Below, piece by piece: positions 1 to 7,102 of a stretch of DNA of 19,046 bases. Location of the stretch: the NCBI GenBank assembly GCA_027310425.1, contig DAIDAW010000011.1, positions 1-19,046 on the forward strand, read 5' to 3'. Numbering within the stretch: position 1 is the first letter of the stretch; every line of letters begins with the position of its first letter. A program made the position numbers and the translations under genes. Source of the DNA: a bacterium (lineage in GTDB: Bacteria; Patescibacteriota; Minisyncoccia; UBA6257; Brennerbacteraceae). The notes below the pieces were generated by a model. That model searched no databases. It had not been told where the DNA came from and saw nothing but the letters and a program-made list of their open reading frames with translations.

Positions 1-1131
1 GTTACGACGCGCTTGGAACAGGCAGGCGGTGTCGTGATCGGGAAAACCAATATGGATGCATGGGCGCACGGCTCGAGCACCGAAACTTCGCAGTACGGCC
101 TCACGAAAAATCCGCGCAATCCCGCGCATCTGCCCGGCGGATCGTCCGGCGGCTCCGCTGCCGCGGTTGCGGCGAATATGTGCATTGCTGCGATCGGGTC
201 CGAAACCGCAGGCTCCATCCGGCAGCCTGCCGCGTGGTGCGGCGTCGTCGGGTTGAAGCCCACGTATGGCAGAGTATCGCGCTACGGCGTGGTTGCCATG
301 GGATCGTCGCTTGATTGTCCGGGCCCCATCACGAAGACCGTCGAGGACGGCGCGATGCTTTTGAATGTCATCGCAGGCAATGATCCCAGTGACGGCACGA
401 CATCGCCCAAACCGGTGCCCGACTATACCGCATACCTGGGAAAGGGAGTCGCGGGAATGAAAATCGGGATATGTTACATTGATCATCCATATATCAAGAC
501 GAAACCGATTGCTCAGGCAGTCCAGGAAGCAGGGCGCGTGTTTAAACAGCTGGGCGCGTCGGTGGAGCAGGTGCAGATTTCCGAAACCTTGGAAAAAGGA
601 AAAATACTCAAGCACGATTACGCGATCGGCGTGTACACCGTGGTGCAGCGCGGAGAAGTATCGAGTAATCTCGGCCGCTACGACGGCGTGCGCTACGGAT
701 TCGGCAGAGAGCGATTCGGCGACGAAGCAAAGCGCAGAATTATGCTGGGTACGTTCACGCTCTCGAAAGGATACGCGGACCAGTACTATGTGCGTGCGCA
801 AAAAGTGCGGAGCCTCTACATCAAAAATTTCAAGGAATTGTTTTCCCGCTACGACCTTTTGATTTCGTCGCCGTCGCCGGATTTCGCCCTTCCCGTGGGC
901 GCGTCGGCAGGCGATCCCATGTTCGGCGAATTGCAGGATATGCTTGTGGAACCAAGCTCTCTGGCAGGACTTCCGGGCATCAGCGTGCCGTGCTTCCGGG
1001 ACGAAAAAACAAATCTGTTTTTGGGATTGAATATTATGGCCGATTATTTTCAGGAAGAAAGAATAATCCAGGCAGCGCACGCGTTTGAGCAAGCGACCGA
1101 CTGGAATGAGTGGGCACGCACAACCATATGA
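1..1131 (+). CDS. gatA: Aspartyl/glutamyl-tRNA amidotransferase subunit A (5'-truncated by window edge)
   Basis: This is the amidase subunit of GatCAB, which releases ammonia from glutamine so that misacylated Glu-tRNA(Gln) or Asp-tRNA(Asn) can be amidated. The reading frame is open from base 1, so the true start lies outside the window; about 105 N-terminal residues, including the catalytic Lys, are missing compared with the usual length near 480. The amidase signature is clear: the Gly/Ser-rich stretch GGSSGGSAAAVAA (bases about 136-174) followed by SETAGSIRQPAAWCG, where the Ser before IRQP is the acyl-enzyme nucleophile. The family usually has DTGGSIRQP, so this copy has small changes (D to E, G to A) next to the nucleophile. 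The stop TGA overlaps the gatB ATG (ATGA), a sign of translational coupling. gatC would be expected upstream. Confidence 0.97.
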   Translation, partial: VTTRLEQAGGVVIGKTNMDAWAHGSSTETSQYGLTKNPRNPAHLPGGSSGGSAAAVAANMCIAAIGSETAGSIRQPAAWCGVVGLKPTYGRVSRYGVVAMGSSLDCPGPITKTVEDGAMLLNVIAGNDPSDGTTSPKPVPDYTAYLGKGVAGMKIGICYIDHPYIKTKPIAQAVQEAGRVFKQLGASVEQVQISETLEKGKILKHDYAIGVYTVVQRGEVSSNLGRYDGVRYGFGRERFGDEAKRRIMLGTFTLSKGYADQYYVRAQKVRSLYIKNFKELFSRYDLLISSPSPDFALPVGASAGDPMFGELQDMLVEPSSLAGLPGISVPCFRDEKTNLFLGLNIMADYFQEERIIQAAHAFEQATDWNEWARTTI

Positions 1132-2504
1132 ACACTGTTTCGCAATCCTGGACGCCGATCATCGGCATGGAAATCCACGTGGAATTAAAAACCGCTTCCA
1201 AGATGTTTTGCGCATGCGCAAACGATCCCTTCCATGCGGAAAAGCCGAATACGTACACGTGCCCGGTGTGCCTGGGTTTGCCCGGCGCATTGCCGGTTGC
1301 GAATAAAAAGGCGATCGAGTATACGATCAAGCTGGGCCTTGCCTTGGGGTGCCGGATCAATCAATTTTCAAAATTCGACCGCAAGCACTATTTTTATCCC
1401 GACTTGCCCAAAGGATACCAAATCAGCCAGTACGATATTCCGTTCTGTGTGAACGGCGTGGTGCATACGTCCGAAGGGGACGTGCGCATCCGCAGGGTGC
1501 ATCTGGAGGAAGACACGGGGAAATTAATGCATCAAACCGTTCATGGCGATGAAATCACGTTGATCGATTTCAACCGGAGCGGCGTGCCGTTGGTGGAAAT
1601 CGTCACTGAACCCGACATTCATTCAGCAACTCAGGCAAAAGAATACTGCAAAAAGCTGCGCCAGATCGTGCGCTACTTAGGAATCTCCGAATGCGACATG
1701 GAGCAGGGTGGCATGCGCCTGGAAGCGAATATTTCGGTAAAAAAAGCGGCTCACGCAAAGCGGCTCACGCAAAGCGCGGATGATGAGCTGCCGAATTACA
1801 AAGTCGAATTGAAAAATATCAATTCGTTCCGGTTTTTGGAACGGGGCATTGTATACGACATCAAGCGCCAGATTGCAATCCTCGAACAAGGCGAAACGCC
1901 GGTTCAGGAAACGCGTGGGTACAGCGCTCAAAATGACGCTACGTTTACGCAGCGCGTGAAGGAAACCGCCGAGGATTACCGGTACTTTCCCGATCCCGAT
2001 ATTCCTCCCATTGCGATCGACGATGCGTGGCTCGCGGCGATTGCGCAGGATATTCCGGAATTGCCTGACGCGGTGTTTGCGCGCTGGCGCGATGCGTACG
2101 GAGTGAAACCTGATTACTCAGAGCTTTTATGCGAAACGCCGGAACATGCCGCATGGTTCGAGGAGTTGTTTGCAGAATTGGCGCAGCGCGCCCTGCCTGC
2201 GGATGCGTGCATGAGCGCTTTGGCGAACAAGCGGATCGCGGTTCGCGTGTTCGAAGATTCGTACGAAGCGATCTGCGATGCGCTCGGCCGCATGCTGCAT
2301 GCGGAAGAAATTCCCGAAGAGGAATTATCCCGCGTTCTCCGCGCGGTTTTAGCCGAGCAACCCAAAGCCGTTGCGGAATATCGATCAGGCAAAGAACAGG
2401 CGCTTCAGTTCCTGGTCGGGCAGGTGTTGAAGAAACTCGGCAAAAAAATCAACGTCGCGGATCTCGCAAGCCGCATCAAACAGGAATTAAAAGAAACATC
2501 ATAA
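1128..2504 (+). CDS. gatB: Aspartyl/glutamyl-tRNA amidotransferase subunit B
   Basis: GatB binds the misacylated tRNA, activates its side-chain carboxylate with ATP and receives ammonia from GatA. The predicted protein is 458 residues, close to the usual 475-480. The N-terminus MNTVSQSWTPIIGMEIHVEL matches the family start. Four Cys (C28, C30, C45, C48) form the zinc site found in many bacterial GatB, and the C-terminal helical tail domain for tRNA binding (about 350-458) is present. The ATG at 1128, overlapping the gatA stop, is preferred over a GTG at 1110 because family members start just before the WxPVIG motif and the overlap suggests coupling. A 14-bp tandem duplication lies at 1746-1773 in a loop before the KVELKNINSFR motif; the frame stays open. 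Acts in the cytoplasm; essential where GlnRS or AsnRS is absent. Confidence 0.97.
   Translation: MNTVSQSWTPIIGMEIHVELKTASKMFCACANDPFHAEKPNTYTCPVCLGLPGALPVANKKAIEYTIKLGLALGCRINQFSKFDRKHYFYPDLPKGYQISQYDIPFCVNGVVHTSEGDVRIRRVHLEEDTGKLMHQTVHGDEITLIDFNRSGVPLVEIVTEPDIHSATQAKEYCKKLRQIVRYLGISECDMEQGGMRLEANISVKKAAHAKRLTQSADDELPNYKVELKNINSFRFLERGIVYDIKRQIAILEQGETPVQETRGYSAQNDATFTQRVKETAEDYRYFPDPDIPPIAIDDAWLAAIAQDIPELPDAVFARWRDAYGVKPDYSELLCETPEHAAWFEELFAELAQRALPADACMSALANKRIAVRVFEDSYEAICDALGRMLHAEEIPEEELSRVLRAVLAEQPKAVAEYRSGKEQALQFLVGQVLKKLGKKINVADLASRIKQELKETS
1746..1773 (+). repeat. 14-bp tandem duplication inside gatB
   Basis: The 14-mer gcggctcacgcaaa occurs twice head to tail (1746-1759 and 1760-1773) and is followed by gcg, the start of a third unit. 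Because 14 is not a multiple of three, the two copies are read in different frames (AAHAK then RLTQS), yet the gene stays open. This implies a second compensating indel nearby or an older origin. Confidence 0.9.
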
Positions 2505-2506
2505 GT

Positions 2507-3070
2507 ATGGGATTCATCGAACGCTATCTTATCCCCACGTCGTCGATTCAGTATTACGCATGGCAGAATATCCAGGATGTATTCGCATCGCAAATTGCCC
2601 GAGATATCGTTATAACGCTCAAAGCTTTGAGCTTGCTGGTTTCTTTGGCTTTGGCTGCGGGCATTATCTATTTTCTTATCAAGACGAATTTTGTCGGGTC
2701 GAAGGTCTCTAGCGTGAAGAACGTGGTCAATCCGGAACAGGTGCGCAAGAATAAAAAAATCGCCGACATGATCCGGGATGCGCGCGCGCGTTTGAGCCGG
2801 GTGAACAGCGAAGAAGATCGAAACGCGGTTATCGAAGCAATCAAGGCGCTCGAGGAGGGTATTCGGCTCTTAGGCAAGGGTTCAGTGTTGTTCCGCGGGG
2901 CGGTGGAGCAGATACGCGCATGGAAGGCGACGAGCAGCGGCGAAGTGCTGCGCGCGTACGAGCTGCGTATGCGCATCGTGCATGCGCCGCACGCTTCGCT
3001 TACGCACGACGAAGCCTTGGGGGCGGTGGAAATCTGCGAAAAGGCGCTCAAGGATTTGGGATTTGTATAA
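2507..3070 (+). CDS. Small single-pass membrane protein of unknown function
   Basis: I do not recognise this 187-residue protein. It starts 2 nt after the gatB stop, so it is probably cotranscribed with gatAB. The first 36 residues are amphipathic, residues about 37-58 form one strong hydrophobic helix, and the rest (about 66-187) is charged and predicted helical, rich in Arg, Lys, Glu and Ala (for example KNKKIADMIRDARARLSRVN). By the positive-inside rule the large C-terminal part is likely cytoplasmic. No catalytic motif was seen. Small helical membrane proteins next to translation genes are common in CPR genomes, but position alone does not give a function. Start chosen by the tight spacing; no clear Shine-Dalgarno precedes it. 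Confidence 0.8.
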   Translation: MGFIERYLIPTSSIQYYAWQNIQDVFASQIARDIVITLKALSLLVSLALAAGIIYFLIKTNFVGSKVSSVKNVVNPEQVRKNKKIADMIRDARARLSRVNSEEDRNAVIEAIKALEEGIRLLGKGSVLFRGAVEQIRAWKATSSGEVLRAYELRMRIVHAPHASLTHDEALGAVEICEKALKDLGFV

Positions 3071-3169
3071 TTTTTACGGTTTCAGAATATCGCCCCGGAC
3101 ACTCGATACGCACCTCGAAACGATGCTTTATCGCGGCGCTGCGGGGTCGGTATAAGGAGAATCCCGACA

Positions 3170-3198
3170 TTGCGGAAATCTTCAAAATGCGCTATAGT
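3170..3198 (+). promoter_or_regulatory. Promoter of rpsP giving a leaderless mRNA
   Basis: -35 TTGCGG at 3170-3175, a 17-nt spacer, and -10 TATAGT at 3193-3198. The ATG at 3207 begins only 8 nt after the -10 box, so transcription would start at or within one or two bases of the start codon. No Shine-Dalgarno lies between. Confidence 0.7.
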
Positions 3199-3206
3199 GC
3201 TTCATT

Positions 3207-3530
3207 ATGTTAACGATTAAGTTAAAACGCATCGGGCGCAAGCATCAGCCGAGTTTTCGCGTGATTGTAACGCCCAGGGGCCAAGGCGGCCCGAAAGGAA
3301 AACCGGTGGAAGAGCTTGGATGGATGAACCCGCTTCTGAAGAAATTTTCTTTGAATAAAGAAAGGATCCAGTATTGGATGCAACAGGGCGCACAGCCTTC
3401 ATCAACGGTCTATAATATGCTTGTCAAATCGGGCATTGTGCAGGGATCAAAAAAGGCAAAGCACAAAGCCGCTGCCGCGCATGAAACGCAGGCGCCAGCC
3501 GCCGGCCAGGCAGAGCAGAAGGCGGAATAG
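3207..3530 (+). CDS. rpsP: 30S ribosomal protein S16
   Basis: S16 is an early-assembling protein of the small ribosomal subunit that binds the 5' domain of 16S rRNA. The family core is obvious from residue 1: MLTIKLKRIGRKHQPSFRVI, then PRGQGGPKGKPVEELGWMNP and the helix with SLNKERIQYWMQQGAQPS. The core ends near residue 78; the remaining part of the 107 residues is an Ala/Lys/Gln-rich tail, a frequent low-complexity extension. The start ATG at 3207 fits the family N-terminus exactly and lies 8 nt behind a -10 box, so the mRNA is probably leaderless. It heads the usual rpsP-khpA-trmD neighbourhood, but here rimM and rplS are not found. Confidence 0.98.
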   Translation: MLTIKLKRIGRKHQPSFRVIVTPRGQGGPKGKPVEELGWMNPLLKKFSLNKERIQYWMQQGAQPSSTVYNMLVKSGIVQGSKKAKHKAAAAHETQAPAAGQAEQKAE

Positions 3531-3553
3531 GGCCTCCGCAGAACAGGGAACGT

Positions 3554-3592
3554 CCCCTCCGCGCTTTCATTCCAGCGCGGGGTTGCTTTTTT
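3554..3592 (+). terminator. Rho-independent terminator after rpsP
   Basis: Stem ccgcgct (3559-3565) pairs with agcgcgg (3574-3580) across an 8-nt loop; C residues upstream and G residues downstream can lengthen it around a bulged T. It is followed by a six-T run at 3587-3592. It separates rpsP from khpA, so the two need not be one simple operon. Confidence 0.75.
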
Positions 3593-3661
3593 GCAGCGCT
3601 GTGCGATACTGATAGGGATGTTTGGTCCGGGGCACGGAGCCAGACAAAGAGAATTAATTGC

Positions 3662-4018
3662 ATGAGAAGTATGGCAACGAATGACGCTGCATACCAGGAA
3701 TTTCTGGAATACCTTGTGAAAGGGATTGTCGATTACCCGGAAGCGGTCCATGTCGAGCGAAAGATCGACGAAATGGGCGTGCTGCTGACCTTGAAAGTCC
3801 ACAAGGATGATATGGGGAAAATCGTTGGTCGCAACGGCGCGACCGCCCGCGCGATCCGCACGCTGTTGCGCATCGTGGGCATCAAATCGAATGCGCGCGT
3901 GAACCTCAAGATCGAGGAGCCCGAAGGGTCTACGCATCAGGCGGGTCCGCAAGCCGCGCCTGCGCGCTCGAACGCCCAGCAATCCGTCGACCAGATGGTG
4001 GAAGATCTGAAACTGTAA
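3662..4018 (+). CDS. khpA: KH-domain RNA-binding protein (KhpA/YlqC family)
   Basis: KhpA is a small RNA-binding protein, often a dimer or partner of KhpB/Jag, linked to ribosome biogenesis and cell-envelope control in Gram-positives. The protein has 118 residues. A type II KH fold spans about 10-90, with the RNA-contacting GxxG loop seen as G56-R57-N58-G59 in KIVGRNGATARAIRTLL. Family members are usually about 75-80 residues; this one has a longer Ala/Pro/Gln-rich C-terminal tail ending in an acidic helix. The start could be ATG 3662 or ATG 3671 (three residues later); neither has a strong Shine-Dalgarno. Position between rpsP and trmD is the classical location for this gene. Confidence 0.93.
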   Translation: MRSMATNDAAYQEFLEYLVKGIVDYPEAVHVERKIDEMGVLLTLKVHKDDMGKIVGRNGATARAIRTLLRIVGIKSNARVNLKIEEPEGSTHQAGPQAAPARSNAQQSVDQMVEDLKL

Positions 4019-4040
4019 ACTTCCAACGTGATGTATGTGC

Positions 4041-4066
4041 GAAACGCCCCGCGTGCGGGGCGTTTC
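4041..4066 (+). terminator. Perfect 10-bp hairpin after khpA
   Basis: gaaacgcccc (4041-4050) and ggggcgtttc (4057-4066) are perfect inverted repeats around a 6-nt loop, 22 nt after the khpA stop. There is no long T run, so termination strength is uncertain; it could also protect the 3' end of the mRNA. Confidence 0.6.
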
Positions 4067-4088
4067 GCGTGGAACAAAACGCGATGTT

Positions 4089-4097
4089 TGCTATACT
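4089..4097 (+). promoter_or_regulatory. Extended -10 promoter before element A
   Basis: TG-C-TATACT (TG at 4089-4090, hexamer 4092-4097) is a good extended -10 box; the -35 region is poor, as often tolerated with an extended -10. A start near 4104 would place the whole palindromic element at 4114-4388 in a transcript leading into trmD. Confidence 0.5.
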
Positions 4098-4113
4098 GAG
4101 AACAGAGTTGTTT

Positions 4114-4388
4114 TCATTTGTTTTTCCATCTCGCGGAACGTCTCGGAGGATTCGCGGGCATGGTGTCCGCGCATATCGTTTGTGACGCACCGGGCGTTCC
4201 CATCTTCAGCGGATGCGCCGCCCTACGCACTCGCTCGACGACCCTCGCCAACGGCGGGGAACCGAACTCGTCGGGTTGCGGGAGTTACGTCTTAAACGAT
4301 ATGCGCGGACGAGCGAATCCGAGAGCCGAGCGGCGAGCATCGCGCCGGGATGCGAGACCGCGGTTTCGAGAAATGGAAAAACAAATGA
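4114..4388 (+). repeat. Palindromic element A (large nested inverted repeat)
   Basis: This fills most of the 383-bp gap between khpA and trmD, where rimM is normally found. Outer arms of 16 bp are perfect inverted repeats (4114-4129 and 4373-4388). Inside, 4141-4155 pairs with 4313-4324 with a 3-nt bulge, then gtccgcgcatatcgttt (4165-4181) pairs perfectly with 4294-4310. The centre holds a core also found in elements B and C: cgacga (4236-4241) pairs with tcgtcg (4268-4273), enclosing a triloop hairpin (4243-4249 with 4253-4259, loop aac) and the linker aaccgaac (4260-4267). No convincing gene or transposase is present. Whether it acts as DNA (mobile, palindromic) or RNA (leader) is open. Confidence 0.8.
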
Positions 4389-4392
4389 TATT
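4364..4392 (+). promoter_or_regulatory. Possible weak promoter for leaderless trmD
   Basis: TTTCGA (4364-4369), 17-nt spacer, GATATT (4387-4392), with the trmD ATG 9 nt further on. The boxes match consensus weakly, but the spacing to the ATG is the same as at the clearer leaderless genes of this window. It overlaps the right outer arm of element A. Confidence 0.3.
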
Positions 4393-4401
4393 CACGCTAC
4401 T

Positions 4402-5115
4402 ATGCGATTCGACATCATCACTATTTTTCCAGAAGCGTTTGAAAGCTACGTGCAAAGCTCGATTATCGGCCGCGCGCTGCGCACGAAGCGCATCAGCGTG
4501 CACGCGCATAATCTGCGCCAATGGACCGCGGACAGGCATAAAACCGTTGACGACAAGCCGTACGGCGGCGGCCCGGGCATGGTGATGAAAGTTGAGCCGC
4601 TTGCCAAAGCCGTCAAGGCCATAACGGCAAATCGCAGAACGCAGAACGCAAAACGCAAAAAGTCCACGCAGCGCATCATCCTCTTGAGCGCAAAAGGGAA
4701 GCTATTTACCCAGCAGCATGCGCGCCGGCTTGCGCGCTTTGACCGTTTGATTTTCATCTGCGGGCATTATGAAGGAGTGGACGAACGCGTGGCAAAGCAT
4801 ATCGCGGACGAAGAACTTTCCATTGGCGAATATGTGCTCACCGGCGGCGAACTGCCGGCGTTGGTAGTTGTGGATGCCGTGACGCGCCTTATTCCCGGCG
4901 TATTGGGTAAACAGGAATCCCTTGCGCAGGAATCGTTTTCGATCCCGGGCACGCGCGAATATCCGCACTACACGCGTCCGGAAGTTTTTCGTATGAAAAG
5001 CAAAAAGGGAAAGCCGGTGCGCGCCGCAGTCCCCAAAATCCTTCTGTCCGGGGATCATAAAGCCATTGCGCGTTGGCGCAGCACGCACGCGAAATCCGGT
5101 AAATCAGCTAGTTGA
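4402..5115 (+). CDS. trmD: tRNA (guanine-N1-)-methyltransferase TrmD
   Basis: TrmD methylates G37 next to the anticodon with S-adenosylmethionine and prevents +1 frameshifting. The 237-residue protein starts with the family N-terminus MRFDIITIFPEAFESY. Visible SPOUT features: YGGGPGMVMK (54-63), CGHYEGVDERV (120-130), and the trefoil-knot AdoMet loop SIGEYVLTGGELPA (140-153), then R162 and IPGVLG. The proposed general base, Asp169 of the E. coli enzyme, aligns with Glu178 here (QESFS), from memory of the family. A longer open frame runs upstream from 4213 through element A, but the family N-terminus fixes ATG 4402. Residues 77-90 (NRRTQNAKRKKSTQ) are an unusually basic loop. rimM and rplS are absent from the neighbourhood. 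Confidence 0.96.
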   Translation: MRFDIITIFPEAFESYVQSSIIGRALRTKRISVHAHNLRQWTADRHKTVDDKPYGGGPGMVMKVEPLAKAVKAITANRRTQNAKRKKSTQRIILLSAKGKLFTQQHARRLARFDRLIFICGHYEGVDERVAKHIADEELSIGEYVLTGGELPALVVVDAVTRLIPGVLGKQESLAQESFSIPGTREYPHYTRPEVFRMKSKKGKPVRAAVPKILLSGDHKAIARWRSTHAKSGKSAS

Positions 5116-5140
5116 TTTTTAGAGAATATTATGGTATAAT
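5112..5140 (+). promoter_or_regulatory. Strong extended -10 promoter, leaderless CAP gene
   Basis: -35 TTGATT (5112-5117) overlaps the trmD stop codon; after 17 nt comes the consensus -10 TATAAT (5135-5140) preceded by TGG, an extended -10. The ATG at 5150 begins 9 nt after the -10 box, so the mRNA should start at or beside the start codon. Confidence 0.8.
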
Positions 5141-5149
5141 TATATATCT

Positions 5150-6226
5150 ATGAAGATTTCCAAATCTATGCTCCGCACACTGCTTAACTTTTTCGTTCCC
5201 CGCAAGGAAAACGGGTTCATTCCGCATTCGCTCTCGCTGCGTGCGATTGTCGTATATCTGCTCATCGCAGTATTCATCAAGGCGCTGTCGTTCCTTGCGG
5301 GAACTACGGTGCCCGCAACGCGTCTGTTTGCCGATGTGTCATCGCAATTCGTCATCGCGCTCACGAATCAGGAACGCCAGGCGCAGGGCCTCCAGCCGCT
5401 CGCGGAAAACCAGTTTCTGGACAAGGCGGCCTGCCAGAAGGCGCAGGATATGGTGCAGAATAAATATTTTGCGCATACGTCGCCGCAAGGCATTGACCCA
5501 TGGTATTGGTTCCGCCAGGCCGGCTATCAGTACGCGAATGCCGGAGAAAACCTTGCGATTGACTTTTATGAATCCGAGGATCTCATGCGGGCGTGGGTGA
5601 ATTCTCCGTCGCACCGCAAAAATCTGCTCGGCAATTACAGCGATATCGGATTGTGCGTCCTTCAGGGCAATGTCGAAGGATATGATTCAACAGTCGTCGT
5701 GCAGTTTTTCGCGACTCCGAAAGCTTCAGCGCGCGCGCAAAGCATCCCAACTCCCATGCCTTCGCTCAAGCCGTCAGTGTCGCCACGGCCGTCAGCTTCG
5801 CGCGCTCCGCTTGCAAATGCGACGCCGGCCCGTTCGCCTGTCGGCCGGCCGATTGTTGAAGGGGCCCTGACCGGACAGCCGAGCCCGCTTGCGAGCGCAA
5901 GCGCAACACAGCGCTTTGCCGGAACATCCGGTCAGACAAATGGAATCGCCATGTCTTTACTCAAAGAAAAACCTTTGGCATTCGGAAACGCGTGGGATGC
6001 GCTCATGAACCCGTTCTGGCTGTATGCGGGATTCCTCGCATATCTGGTCTCGGTTCTCGCTGTCGGAGCGTTCGCGAGGGCCGCAACGCCGAATCCCAAG
6101 GCGCTTGCCGGCGTTGTCGCAGTCATCCTGGTTGTGGTCGGCATGATGTCGTTGCCTTCCACGCCTGATGTGCTCCGCGCCCAGGCGCGGGTGCTGCCGC
6201 CGCTCACGACGCAGGTCATTCAATAA
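5150..6226 (+). CDS. CAP-domain (SCP/PR-1/YkwD-like) membrane protein
   Basis: The 358-residue protein has an N-terminal membrane helix (about 32-51), an extracellular CAP domain (about 62-190), a Pro/Ser/Ala-rich linker (about 195-260) and two C-terminal helices (about 289-308 and 318-336). CAP landmarks are present: His109 in YFAHTSP, Glu133 in AGENLA and His155 in NSPSHRKNLL, the residues that line the CAP cavity. Bacterial CAP proteins are secreted or surface proteins of mostly unknown activity; lipid or peptidoglycan-related roles have been proposed for some. The three membrane segments tether the domain outside the cell. It precedes the sortase by 31 bp and both probably share the promoter at 5112-5140. 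The last codon and stop (CAA TAA) lie inside a CAATAACCA repeat. Confidence 0.93.
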   Translation: MKISKSMLRTLLNFFVPRKENGFIPHSLSLRAIVVYLLIAVFIKALSFLAGTTVPATRLFADVSSQFVIALTNQERQAQGLQPLAENQFLDKAACQKAQDMVQNKYFAHTSPQGIDPWYWFRQAGYQYANAGENLAIDFYESEDLMRAWVNSPSHRKNLLGNYSDIGLCVLQGNVEGYDSTVVVQFFATPKASARAQSIPTPMPSLKPSVSPRPSASRAPLANATPARSPVGRPIVEGALTGQPSPLASASATQRFAGTSGQTNGIAMSLLKEKPLAFGNAWDALMNPFWLYAGFLAYLVSVLAVGAFARAATPNPKALAGVVAVILVVVGMMSLPSTPDVLRAQARVLPPLTTQVIQ

Positions 6227-6251
6227 CCAAGATTTCGAAAACCAATAACCA
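6221..6251 (+). repeat. Paired CAATAACCA repeat over the stop codon
   Basis: CAATAACCA occurs at 6221-6229, where its CAA TAA is the last codon and stop of the CAP gene, and again at 6243-6251 just before the sortase start. The same arrangement is seen behind trxB (15345-15375), also two copies about 22 bp apart with the first over the stop. Confidence 0.7.
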
Positions 6252-6257
6252 GGAGAT

Positions 6258-6959
6258 ATGAGACAGAATACCTTACTTGATGAAACCGGAGTTTTTGCAA
6301 AGTATATCTTCGGCTATACGCTGCTTTTGCTGCCTTTCATGGCTGCGGTTTTTGACGGCAGGGCGCTCGTGGCGCAGGCCAAATGGTACGTGAGCCGCAT
6401 TGGTTTGCCGAATCAGATTTATGTGATTGCGCCAACGTCGGCCGCGGCAGACAGTGTCGGGGGCAGCGCGCAGAAGGTTTCCATCAATATTTCCGATTAC
6501 CAGATTCCGGATAATGTTTTTCAGGGCGACGTGCGGGCATTTTTGGTGGTTCCGAAAATCAAAGTCGCAGCGCCGGTAGTGTTTCCGGAAACGATTGACA
6601 ATAATGAGCTCTTGACGTATCTGGAGCGCGGCGTGATCAAATACCGGGATTCGGACGAAATCGGCAGCCCGGGTACGGCGATTATTCTGGGACACAGCTC
6701 CGCGTATCCATGGTACAAAGGCCAGTACGGATCGGTGTTTGCCCTGCTGTCCCAACTGGAAGCAGGAGACCAGTTTTTCGTCAAAACCAAGGATGCGACG
6801 TATATTTACCAGGTCAGCGGCAAGAAAATCATCGTGCCCGAGGATTTCAAGCTTGAAACCAAGGACAGCGGCAGCCATATTCTGTTCATCAGCTGCTGGC
6901 CGGTGCGGAGCAACAAGTTCCGGATCGTGGTGAGTTCGGATTTGGTGGCGAAGCAATAA
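6258..6959 (+). CDS. Sortase (cysteine transpeptidase)
   Basis: Sortases cut a C-terminal sorting signal of surface proteins and join them to the envelope. The 233-residue protein has an N-terminal membrane helix (about 16-38), a short linker, and a single sortase domain (about 92-230). The catalytic set is visible: His146 in ILGHSSAYPWYKGQYGSVF, Cys213 in FISCWP and Arg222 in NKFRIVV. The size and compact motifs resemble class D/E-type sortases more than class A or B. AGGAG sits 2 nt before the ATG (short spacing). It lies directly after the CAP gene and before two secreted proteins, one with a possible sorting tail (7922-9571). CPR cells with Gram-positive-like envelopes often carry such sortases. 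Stop codon context is CAATAATCA, a variant of the CAATAACCA repeat. Confidence 0.95.
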   Translation: MRQNTLLDETGVFAKYIFGYTLLLLPFMAAVFDGRALVAQAKWYVSRIGLPNQIYVIAPTSAAADSVGGSAQKVSINISDYQIPDNVFQGDVRAFLVVPKIKVAAPVVFPETIDNNELLTYLERGVIKYRDSDEIGSPGTAIILGHSSAYPWYKGQYGSVFALLSQLEAGDQFFVKTKDATYIYQVSGKKIIVPEDFKLETKDSGSHILFISCWPVRSNKFRIVVSSDLVAKQ

Positions 6960-6966
6960 TCATTGA

Positions 6967-7102
6967 TACTGTTGCGAAAACTATCGATAGTTTGTTTGCT
7001 CCTGCGACAAACAACTATCTGTATTCTCGTTCCGACAACCCCCGCCAAAGGCGGGAGGACCGAGCTTGTCGGAATTGCGAGAACTAGTTTTCGCAACGAG
7101 TA
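6967..7102 (+). repeat. Palindromic element B
   Basis: It begins 8 nt after the sortase stop. Outer arms gttgcgaaaacta (6971-6983) and tagttttcgcaac (7085-7097) pair perfectly over 13 bp and extend four more pairs past a bulge. Inside are a side hairpin (6986-6998 with 7008-7019) and the shared core: ttctcg...ccgacaa (7024-7038) pairs with ttgtcgg...cgagaa (7066-7083, 3-nt bulge), enclosing the triloop hairpin cccgcc-aaa-ggcggg (7041-7055) and the linker aggaccgagc (7056-7065). The core aligns with element A across about 45 nt and with C by transitions. Confidence 0.85.

Noticed and set aside
1110..1127. GTG at 1110 as gatB start
   Set aside because: ATG 1128 overlaps the gatA stop as ATGA and gives the standard family N-terminus.
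3601..3616. Promoter for khpA at TGCGATACT
   Set aside because: No -35 at proper spacing and a mediocre -10; not distinct enough to report as a feature.
3410..3982. 190-codon open frame on the minus strand
   Set aside because: Covers parts of rpsP, a terminator and khpA on the other strand; no recognisable protein features.
4118..4585. Open frame through element A and into trmD (155 codons), and the upstream extension of trmD to 4213
   Set aside because: It crosses a strong inverted repeat, has low-complexity Arg/Ala content and no family similarity; the TrmD N-terminus MRFDIITIFPE fixes the start at 4402.
6273..6956. 227-codon open frame on the minus strand
   Set aside because: It lies wholly opposite the sortase gene, whose catalytic residues are clear; the minus-strand translation shows no domain and is a shadow.
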